Assembly: GCA_026874595.1 (NCBI GenBank)
Contig: CM049312.1
Location: forward strand, 65,814,929 to 65,878,928
Direction: 5' to 3'
Source of the DNA: Sipunculus nudus
Taxonomy: Eukaryota; Annelida; Sipuncula; Golfingiida; Sipunculidae
DNA: 64,000 bases
Below are positions 54,645 to 64,000 of the stretch, piece by piece. Numbering within the stretch: the stretch's first letter is position 1; each line of letters opens with the position of its first letter. The notes under the pieces were generated by a model that saw nothing but the letters and a program-made list of their open reading frames with translations, searched no databases and had not been told where the DNA came from. Made by a program: the position numbers and the translations under genes.

Positions 54645-54953
54645 TTACATCATCACAGCAAACTTCCTGGTGCACCCAGCTGAAATGTGATACATGGGCC
54701 TCAGGCTAGCCCTAGTAACGGGTCTCACATGGGGGCGAAACCGGAGTAAGACGAAGGTAAGGCCGCTTATGCAGCTAGGGCCTGGCCAGCTGAAACAATC
54801 AAGTGTGTTACCTTGGTTACAACGCTGCCTACGGCCAGTGGTGTATGGAGTGCTCCAGTAGTCACACCATGCACCAGTGATGATGTAACACACGCATGTA
54901 CACTGCTTCTTGAAACAATCAGTACATGGGGCACTAGGATAGGCAACCAACAT
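54645..54953 (-). CDS. Uncertain Cys-rich ORF
   Basis: A 102-codon ORF with a Cys-rich start ('APCTDCFKKQCTCVCYIITG', 'GRRQRCNQGNTLDCF') and a basic, Arg-rich end. Base composition is higher in GC than the flanks. I recognise no family, see no signal peptide and no convincing splice sites. It may be an exon, a TE fragment or chance. A 10-bp perfect stem (TGTGGCTCTG/CAGAGCCACA) lies nearby at 55004-55032. Confidence 0.2.
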   Translation of the reverse strand: MLVAYPSAPCTDCFKKQCTCVCYIITGAWCDYWSTPYTTGRRQRCNQGNTLDCFSWPGPSCISGLTFVLLRFRPHVRPVTRASLRPMYHISAGCTRKFAVMM

Positions 54954-56193
<1,240 letters not shown>

Positions 56194-56262
<69 letters not shown>

Positions 56263-56265
56263 TAT
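56194..56265. repeat. (CA)n(TA)n compound microsatellite
   Basis: About ten CA followed by about 22 TA dinucleotides, directly next to the gypsy integrase fossil. Confidence 0.95.
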
Positions 56266-56269
56266 TGGG

Positions 56270-57620
56270 ATGCATTGCTTCCCTTGGGTTTGATTATCCT
56301 CTCAAAGGACCAAAACGACTGGGATTAGTCTGGGATGTCGCCCGAACATTAACAAAAATGGAGAGTACCCTGTGGCCTCGAAATCGTTCCTTGCCCAATT
56401 GTACGCATGAGTCAACGGACCTACATGGGATTTCTAATCTTTCTATTGTTCGAATTCAAACTTTCTTAACATATTTAACAAGGTTCGAATAAACCGTTCA
56501 ACGGGGTTTCCTTGAGGATGGTAGGGTGTTGCATTGCTTTTTTTCTTAATTCCTTCTAGCTGGCATAATTCTTTTGTTACAGCAGATTCAAACTTTTAAC
56601 CTTGATCGCTATGGATGTTTAAGGGGAAACCATAATGCATGGTTAACAAATGTATCAAATAGAATCTTTGCTGTTTGTTTTGCTTTGGTTGTTTTACATG
56701 GAACAGCTTGAGCATTTCGTGTGAAGTGGGTCTGTCATCACTCAGATATGTTCTAGCCCCCTTTTAGATGGTTCTAAACTTGACAAGCAAATTCGTGGAA
56801 TTTATGTCCTTCGCTTCCTCCTCTTTTTATTTTTGAATCCTCTCATCTTCATGTTTGCCTTCTCAATATATTTTATTTTTATTTGAAAAGATATCCCTGG
56901 ATGTCTTCACATTTCATAGTGCCTGTTTTTAGTTTTCATTGTCCCCTGAAAGATGTCTCTACATGTCATATATTTTGTTGTGAATCGGGAACAAAAGGGA
57001 ATTTTTTTTGTTTGTTTTGGAGCTGGTGATCATGAATTTTCAGACAGACACTCCAAAACCTATCCGAACTTAGGTATGCATGAGAACAATGACTGACCAA
57101 AATTTGAATGAAATCGGATAATATTTAGGAAAATTATCGCACGGAACCGAAAACCGGACGGACGGACAGAGAGGGACAGTAACATAGAGGGACAGATATG
57201 CAGACAAACCCATATCAATGTCCCCAGTTTTCCCGTTCTGTGGAAGCAAGGGACAAAAAGTCTATAAATAACAGTCCCATAGGCTCGGACGATGTCATAC
57301 TTAGGAAGCCACAGCAGGTTTATTGAGCTTTCCGTCTGACACATCGGGGACAGTTCCTTATATGAGACTGATTACCACGAGTCATTGTGGGCCAAAAGAA
57401 TCTGTCCTGTGCCAGCTGGATACTCCGAGAACGTCCGAGGTGTCCTAGTTTTCATTATTATATATTCCTGACATAACGTCTGGTCGAAGTTTGGAGGGTA
57501 GCCTATTACCAGCTGGAAACGTCCCATATGATAAACCGTCAGATTTGGACCGTTTTTAAAATGATAGCAGAGCGTAGCTTGAGATATTCGTCGTGTCAAC
57601 GCCATTCATCGCCAGTTATA
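56270..57620 (-). pseudogene. Second Ty3/gypsy integrase fossil, interrupted at about 56760-57230
   Basis: Reading down the minus strand: 'LPSKLRPDVM' and 'NLGHLGRSRSIQLAQDRFFW', then 'CPRCVRRKAQ' (H2C2 zinc finger, 57490-57320) and 'FIDFLSL' (first catalytic Asp). About 470 bp of unrelated sequence follows, including a cggacggacgga-type repeat. The core then resumes with 'FTRNAQAVPCKTTKAKQTAK', 'NIHSDQG' (second Asp), 'NATPYHPQGNPVERFIRTLL' (catalytic Glu) and 'GYSPFLLMFGRHPRL'. The order and spacing are those of a gypsy integrase of a lineage different from the fossil at 37.7-46.2 kb. Several stops and shifts occur. Confidence 0.82.
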
Positions 57621-57799
57621 AACTTAACATTAGCTTTTCTTGTACTCTTCACAATTACTGATGACAGCGATTAATTCTAAATAATTTCATTATCGTTAAC
57701 TGTACACCTTATCATGATCTTCGGGCGCCGTCAAATATATTCACGAAAATTTCGTTGAACGAGTTCAAAAGGTTAATATATTCAGCCTATTTGAATTAG
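57621..57799. other. Non-coding flank of the integrase fossil
   Basis: Nothing recognised. Confidence 0.4.
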
Positions 57800-58114
57800 T
57801 TACAATTCCATATTTTGTGGCGGTGGGTCTCTAAGTGCATCCTCGGGATCTGACTGAGAGTAGGCGTGGCCCTGCTTCTCGTCACTTTCAAGTTCGTCGT
57901 CCGAAGATTCTGACAATATAGCTGACAATTTCGGACTTGCTCGAGCGGCGTTCGAACATGTAATCCTGCACTTAAACACCAAAACTGACTTCAGGTTCCC
58001 TAAATTCATCCTAATTTTAGAGAAACGCGGACATAACGAACATCGGACGTATTTCCAAGTGCGCGTATTTGATTTTGTAAATGCGTTTATGCGTATATGC
58101 GTTTGTTTGTACAT
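57800..58114 (-). CDS. Uncertain ORF with acidic C-terminus
   Basis: A 104-codon ORF with a basic first half and a Ser/Asp/Glu-rich second half ('ILSESSDDELESDEKQ'). No domain is recognised. It lies upstream (minus strand) of the gypsy integrase fossil, so it could be a piece of that element or a host exon. Evidence for a real gene is weak. Confidence 0.2.
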   Translation of the reverse strand: MYKQTHIRINAFTKSNTRTWKYVRCSLCPRFSKIRMNLGNLKSVLVFKCRITCSNAARASPKLSAILSESSDDELESDEKQGHAYSQSDPEDALRDPPPQNMEL

Positions 58115-58179
58115 TCGTTAAATTACATCATTACCATGACGTCCTTTACCATCTACTTGTGTCTAATTCCCTCTTTAAT

Positions 58180-58760
58180 TATTCTCTTCACGTTCACATA
58201 TCTCGGAGGATATGGGCAACAGATACCTTATTTCAGGTTTCCAAGAAGATTTTTTATGCACCTCGCTTGATGTCCAGTATTAAGATTCGAGGTCAAACAT
58301 TTATGTTTTGTGCCCTGTAAAAGCCCGGCCGCTTCATTTGAATGTCTAAAAAATAGACAACAAAATGTGAAAAAAATTCGAAAAAAATACAGGCGTCACC
58401 ACAAGTCTGCGGGAACTGATGAAACACTCCATGATCAACATGCATGCAAAGAATCATGGTAATCAACGCATTAGTTATTCAGACACCTGAGCTTTTGTAT
58501 CAATTTTTGTATCATTCTTTGGGGCACTTTTCAGCCCAATATCTCGGAGAATAGAGTTTGCAGTGACCTTATTCCAAATTTCCCAGGATATCTTTTCTTG
58601 ACGAATAGGTATGGGTGTTCAGTTAAAAATTTCTAGGTCCAGCGGTTACGATTTGTGCCTTGCTAACAGGTCACCGCACTGCCGGACGGACAGACAGATG
58701 ACGGACAAAGAGTGATTGCTATAGCTCAGGTAACTTTCAGTCAGCTGAACTAAAAATGTG
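58180..58760 (+). repeat. Dispersed repeat, single unit (same family as 46590-48690)
   Basis: Carries the full landmark order 'atttcaggtttccaagaaga', 'caccacaagtctgcgggaac', 'aacactccatgatcaacatg', 'gttacgatttgtgccttgc' and the 3' hairpin 'agctcaggtaactttcagtc' then 'agctgaact'. It begins the second copy of the segmental duplication. Confidence 0.75.
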
Positions 58761-59250
58761 TAGAGGAGGTTACTCTATACGAAACACAGAGCCAGATTTG
58801 GCTGGAATATCAGAACAGTTTCTACAACTTGGTGCTTCACTTCTCGCCTCTGCCTCTTGGCGTCTTCTCCATATGACCCCTCCTCCCCCCCCCCCCCCCA
58901 CGCACCCCCACCCCAATAAGAATTGATTAAAACACTACCATGGAGATGGTCTGTGATTCACCTATACTCAATACCCAAACAAGTGCTGCAAAGTTAATGA
59001 ACACCTGAGGATTGATGTACATAAAATTATTCAAATATAGATTATTCTGAACTGTTAATAACTATAATGAAGTTCATGTAAACATGACTCTTTGTCATTT
59101 TTTAGTGAAAGTGGGTTTTCTACATTAAAAGAAAGTGGGAGGATGCATCACAATTGCAAAAATGTTAAACTGACAGCGATCTAAATTGATAGCAATTCTT
59201 AATGAGAGATCATTTGAGTATCATAATCTGTGGGTGACTTGATGTTTCTC
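58380..59250 (+). repeat. Segmental duplication, copy 2 (partner 48300-49130)
   Basis: Same order of repeat and unique landmarks as 48300-49130, in direct orientation about 10 kb away. The similarity fades after 'gtgggtgacttgatgtttct', where copy 1 enters decayed zinc-finger sequence. No readable fingers survive here. Confidence 0.75.
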
Positions 59251-59558
59251 TCCATTGTGTCCTGTTGCCTTTAAAACACTAGGGATATTAATTTTGGGAA
59301 TGCTTTAATTTCATTTGTTTAAATGTTTTACAACATCATTTAAGCAAGTGTTATCAACGACAGTCAAATTTCTGGTTATTGTCCACTAGAATGAGGGGTC
59401 AGACAAGGTGACCATTTATCACAATACCTATTTATCTTGTTACTTGAATCGCATAATAGAAGTAATAATAATTATTCTTATAATGTGCAATTAAATATCC
59501 AGAATACAAGACTCTGCTTAAGGCGCATAACAATACAATATATAAATAACAATCATAT
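59251..59558. other. Non-coding DNA
   Basis: Nothing recognised. Confidence 0.4.
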
Positions 59559-59768
59559 CAGGGGCGGATCTAGGATTTAAGAAAAGGAGGGGTCAACCCC
59601 AGGAGGACTTATGACAAAACCTAAAAAGGAATGTCCCCCGGTCCGGAAAGGGGAGGGTCAAGGCCAAAAATATTGGTCTTAATCCCATAAAAAAGTTGCG
59701 GTGGCTGAAAAAAAAGGGGAGGGGGGTCCGGACCCCCTGCATGGACCCCTTCCCTGGATCTGCACATG
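59559..59768. mobile_element. hAT-type MITE with GGATCCAG ends, copy 4
   Basis: Starts 'caggggcggatctaggattt', has 'ggaggacttatgacaaaacc' and 'ggggtccggaccccctgcat', and ends 'ctggatctgcacatg', inverted to the left end with a few mismatches. It inserted just beside a LINE fossil. Confidence 0.7.
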
Positions 59769-59879
59769 CCGGTACATTTAAAATAAATGAAAATAATTAG
59801 TTTATATTTAAAACATAATGCCAGTGTTAAGATCAATAAAATGTCATAATACTAATTATTAAACACAGCATATAATCTA

Positions 59880-60250
59880 CCATTTACATAAAATATTATC
59901 AGAAGCTTGCATAAAAAGTGTGTCTTCAGTGCACGTTTAAATATCTCAATAGAATCTGATTTCTTTATGTAGTCCAGCAAACTGTTCCAGAGCACATGCA
60001 GGAGCGCAACAAATGAATGCTCTTTTCCCCATATGTAGATAATTAACTCCTATAGGTTTACAAAGATGCATGTGTTCTTGATCTCAATGCACGAGGGGTA
60101 AATATATCTGGAGTGATTCTGTGACATAAAGAGGTGCTTTTTTATTGAGAGCCTTATATGTAAGCAGCAATATTTTAAATATAATACTATATTCTATACA
60201 GGTAGCCAGTGCAACTCGAACAAGACGGGTGATATATGCATAAGAAATGA
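59880..60250 (-). pseudogene. LINE fossil, extreme C-terminus of an RT polyprotein (CR1/L2-like)
   Basis: The minus strand shows 'ISPVLFELHWLPV', 'LYLKYCCLHIRLSIKK', 'VLWNSLLDYIKKSDSIEIFK' and 'RALKTHFLC' across frames. This run (ELHWLPV ... LWNSLP ... FKxxLKTHLF) is the characteristic tail that follows the RT domain in many animal non-LTR elements of the CR1/L2/jockey type. Frameshifts and stops are present. The RT catalytic part is not here. Confidence 0.75.
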
Positions 60251-61924
60251 TAATGATATTAAAGGCATACAGTGGCGATCCAGAGGGGGAGCTTTGGGGG
60301 CTGAAGGCAACCCCCCCCCCCGTAAACCACTGTTATAGGCCTTTTCATCAGAGAATTATGAATATCTATGCGTTATGTCTTTGTGTCATTTGCATTATTT
60401 TATTTATAATTGCCATATAGCATTAAAAAACGACCAATTCAACAACAACAACAAAATGGAAAAAAATGGAATTAAAAGCGTGTGTCTGTGCAATGCCCAT
60501 TTCTATTTATATTTTAGAAGAATAAATTGGAATACCCACAATGGATGCAGACATTAACATTTCTATCCAAATAATTCTACGCCGTTCATGTAGAATAGAA
60601 TGTTGCAGCTTCTTAAGGCTTCGACATCTTGAACGACATTTTTTCAATTGGCCTTGTTTTGGGAAATACATGCACTCTTGATCGGTTTGAACTGAAAGAT
60701 ATTGTATTATCGTTCAGTTAAAACACAGTAAACAGTGTATGTATATGCATGTTTTTTTTTATGATTGCAGAATTAAGCTCTGAAAACGTGCTGGCTCGTC
60801 ATTAATAACATGTAAATGATAAATGACTAAGACTTGGGCTGTATATATCCGTTATAATTTTCGTAGTCGAAAACTTTGTTGGACGTATATGGTAGAAAGA
60901 ACAACTTTTCAAAATGTGACAGGAAAATTGAATATTATACCCACAGCATTAATTTATGAATATTTCTATCGATCAGCAATGCAGTTACCGATGATGCATA
61001 AATATATACTAGATAACAAATGCCTTTTAATACATCAAGAGATCAAATTTACCGTAAGCTGATAAGCTCTTTAATATAGTAACCGCACACAGGGAAGAGT
61101 AATTCAAGCTACTGGTTATTCGAAATAATGTCGAATGAGTAAAATCAGCTTGAAATTCAGCAGAGTAGTTCGAGTATATAACTAATTATAATGGGGTATC
61201 GGTATGCCTCACATTAATATTTACATAATTCAATGTTGCTTATTACTTCTGAATGTTTACGTTTGCATTTATTTTATGAATGGGTAAACTTTGATATAAT
61301 AGAGGAATGCTTATAGATACGTCCTTGCGTAGGCCTACATTTGCTCGGTTCTAATTTCCACTCCTTTGATATGATCGCAAATGACAATTGAAAGGGCATA
61401 TATATGCTATGGGGGTTGGGTATATAATTGCTCCCCCCCCCCCCAAGTTCTCAAAATATGCGAATACTATGAAGATATATGCTAATTTGCAAAAAATACG
61501 TCTTTTCGTATATAAGGGTCATGATGTGATTTTTTTGTTCATGTGTATGCACTGGTATTTGTGTAATTTTACCCAACTAAAGAGCAGCTGTCATAAGTTA
61601 TATACATGCATGCGTGTTTTTACAGATTAATATATTCCATCAAGCATGCATTTATAACCAACTGCATTTTTTAATCAAGAAAATGTTGCTTCCTTATTAT
61701 ATATTGCGCCAAATTATTTAGCTGTTATGCTTTTTATAATTTATTTAGTATTTTCTGCGTGTCAAGCATTGTACAGGAGTATACAACGGATGAGCGAGTT
61801 TGCAAGTACTTCCGAAATATATTTTCAAGTAAAATTACCAATAATCATAATATGAAATTTTTACTTTTGAGTCTACATTTACGTTTCGTCCAAACATTGC
61901 CCATGTTTTTACACTTCTAAATAT

Positions 61925-61966
<42 letters not shown>

Positions 61967-62069
61967 ATGTATGTATATTATATAATTGAACTTTATCTGT
62001 ATCAAATTAAAACCAGTTTCTGATTCTGGCCCCCCCCCCCCCCTGCTGAAAAATCCTGGGACCGCCCCT
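60251..62069. other. Non-coding DNA with MITE ends and (TA)n
   Basis: 'acagtggcgatccagagggg' at 60270 is a lone left end of a hAT-type element with a C-run behind it, and 'cctgggaccgcccctg' at 62056-62071 is a lone right end. (TA)n lies at 61929-61962 and C-runs at 61434 and 62030. No supported gene. Confidence 0.45.
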
Positions 62070-63030
62070 GATATAGGTCTTAAAAATGAAATCAAGTTAG
62101 AAATATATGCCGACTATATGGCCTTGCTTAAAGATAAGTCGTCAGCAGAATTCTTGAAAACCCCAGATTGAGTTGATGTATGTTCAGTTAAAAATTAATG
62201 AAGAGAAAACAGGGGAAATTTGGTTAGGTAGCTTTCCTAAAGAAAACAGTTATTTAGGAAATACATGGACAAGGCAGATAAAAACATTGATAATATATGT
62301 GTGACTGAAGAGCGGATGAAATTAAATGTTGAATGTCAAATAATGAAGGTTCACAACGCATTTTCCACATGGAAGTCAAGCTGATAGGTAGAATATTAAT
62401 TTCAAAATCCATATGTTTTTTTTTCTAAATTTACACATATCTGCTCAGTTCTTTCTATAAAGAAAGAATACATTGAACGAATGAATAAATGTATAGGAAA
62501 ATTTGTGAACAAAGGAAAGAAAAGTATAGGAATTCCCGAAGTAATTTTAACAGTGTTACAAAACAAGGAGATTACAATATGTTTGTCTTAATTCGTAACG
62601 TTTACTAATGCAAAGGCAGTTTGTTGGATTAGAAAATATGTTAAAGCTGGACCGAGACTGGAAATACTATTTTCTGATTTTTTACTTTCTAATTTGGGGG
62701 TTTTTTTTCCAGTGCTGGTGAATAGTCATGATCAGGCAGAAAAGTTACAGGAACTGTGTAAAATATCGGAATTTTATATGAATCTTTTATACAGCAGTGG
62801 AAATCATTTATAAATAATTCGGAGACAGAACATTCTGTATATGGAACAATCAGAATATTCAATATAGATCCAAGTAGGTTTTTGGTACTACAAAGATTTG
62901 TTGGTAATGATGGCAATTTCATAAATTTATCACTTGGAATCGTCGTGGTGTATCGGGTAAATATTGTTGAACTTAGATGGCAGTTGAGAAATAAAAGAAA
63001 AAGGCATAGAAACACCACCAACCATAAGCA
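62070..63030 (+). pseudogene. LINE fossil (L1-like RT fragment), plus strand
   Basis: The RT active-site block is legible as 'LEIYADYMALL' at 62097-62129, where the canonical Y-A-D-D has become Y-A-D-Y, so the second catalytic Asp is lost. Shortly after, in another frame, comes 'LKINEEKTGEIWLGS', the usual segment following the active site in L1-type RTs. Beyond it 'NKCIGKFVNKGKKSIGIPE' and 'VLVNSHDQAEKLQELCKISE' are compatible with the thumb/C-terminal region but degrade quickly. Stops and shifts throughout. Confidence 0.65.
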
Positions 63031-63149
63031 GAGTTATATGTAGAACACAAGCGTGAAACAAAGAGGTGGACCTCATTTATATGAAGACACCCAAAAATTA
63101 TCCTGCAAAGGTATGAGTAAAATTTACACTATATTTTTAACTCAATACA

Positions 63150-63480
63150 ATATAGGGGTACACTCTAAGAAAAAAGGGTTACAAGTAGAACCCTTAAGGG
63201 TTCTTTAGAGTGGATCCAGTGGGGAGCCCTTAAAGGTTCCAGGTGGAACCCTCTGGTCAGGGTTCTTCATAGAACCCTCTCTTAGGGTTCTTCATGGAAC
63301 CCCCAAGGGTTCCATATATAACCCTAACAATGGGTGCTTCTTAGAACCCAACTGTAAAGTTCGTCAGGGTTTTTCATAGAACCCTCTCTTATGGTCCTTC
63401 ATGGAACCCCAAGGGTTCTATGTATAACCCTAACAATGGATGTTTCTTGTAACCCTACTGAAAGGTTCTTTCAGGAATTA
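63150..63480. repeat. AGGGTTC/GAACCCT-rich repeat with 107-bp tandem unit
   Basis: More than twenty AGGGTT(C/T) and (A/G)AACCCT heptamers in both orientations make the region highly self-complementary. Two direct units start at 63258 ('cagggttcttcatagaaccc') and 63365 ('cagggtttttcatagaaccc'). It begins with 'acactctaagaaaaaagggt', similar to ends of short palindromic repeats in other animals. It is not an array of TTAGGG telomere repeats. Confidence 0.7.
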
Positions 63481-64000
63481 CGAAATTTTCTTTAGGATAT
63501 GGGTTCTCTTTACCTAAACCAATAGGATCTTATGCATTTAGGGTATTACTTTATGTTGTGATGTGATGGTGATATTGAGATAAAGCAGCTATATGGTGGA
63601 GAAGCACAGTTGGGCAATTCATGCAAAATATTTGGCAAAATATTTCTTAGGGTCAACTTCATTTCATTGCTTAAATGTAAAAGGCTGTTCTTTTGCTCTG
63701 TTTGTTGCGGTTAAAATATGCTTTGATTGTTAACTGAAAAAAAACAAACAAACGTGCTCCATGTTAAAACATTTTAATTTGCATATCATACACAACTGTA
63801 AATAATTATATAAACATAACCATGCGGCATATATTGATGATATTGCATATCTTAAAATCGCAAACGACTCTTTCAAACAGTACGGGATAATGTCCATTCT
63901 TCATACTCGGTCAGTCCTAAGGTAACATATATTGAATTTGATGTCCATACAATGTATGCAGTAATATAATCCACAACACATGCAGCGGAACCATTGCATG
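63481..64000. other. AT-rich non-coding DNA to the window end
   Basis: Nothing recognised. Confidence 0.4.

Noticed and set aside
63150-63480. Interstitial telomere repeat
   Set aside because: AGGGTT words are mixed in both orientations and do not form TTAGGG arrays.

Overview
This window looks like nuclear DNA from a marine invertebrate, most likely a bivalve mollusc or another lophotrochozoan. That placement is an inference. It rests on the AT-rich, intron-like background, long (TA)n arrays, a Krüppel-type zinc-finger gene, a typical animal first exon with a GT splice donor, and the repeat content: pearl/Helitron-like elements built on GGTGGCGCCACC modules, a DIRS retrotransposon, Ty3/gypsy elements, hAT elements and a dispersed repeat ending in a 'tagctcagttgac...gtcagttgagcta' hairpin. 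Host coding sequence is sparse and most of the window is transposon-derived.

Layout. 1-8.2 kb is AT-rich non-coding DNA with short inverted-repeat elements, perhaps one long intron. A minus-strand first exon at 8256-8366 encodes the FAD-binding N-terminus of an amine/sarcosine/pipecolate oxidase-like enzyme. A plus-strand possible first exon of an unrecognised gene lies at 10236-10295. A 4.46 kb hAT element with a decayed DUF4371/hATC transposase fills 13870-18330. A 33-bp minisatellite, open in several frames on both strands, covers 19645-20320. A Helitron/pearl-like element follows at 20752-21966, then a perfect 49-bp x5 minisatellite at 24322-24565.

25055-30109 is a structurally complete DIRS-type tyrosine-recombinase retrotransposon of about 5.05 kb. 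It has a left inverted terminal repeat, ORF1, RT/RNase H/methyltransferase-like ORF, overlapping tyrosine recombinase ORF, internal complementary region (ICR) and right inverted repeat. A few frameshifts break its ORFs. It is the most informative element in the window.

35.5-46.2 kb is a nest of mobile elements. After a LINE fossil comes an old minus-strand Ty3/gypsy pol (RNase H, integrase zinc finger, integrase core). It is split first by a 1.4 kb element with TA-type termini (37776-39198) and then by a plus-strand gypsy LTR retrotransposon (39344 to about 45539). The latter keeps gag and protease, has lost most of pol, and carries four repeated small stem-loops in its leader.

46.6-49.1 kb is a tandem array of dispersed repeats, part of which is duplicated at 58.4-59.25 kb. 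A C2H2 zinc-finger gene on the minus strand (49607-50881, nine fingers) has a premature stop in a finger linker, followed by decayed fingers. A second, inverted Helitron/pearl-like copy lies at 51034-52262. The last 10 kb holds another gypsy integrase fossil, two LINE fossils, a hAT-type MITE and an AGGGTTC-rich repeat. I found no rRNA, tRNA, CRISPR array, operon or bacterial feature.
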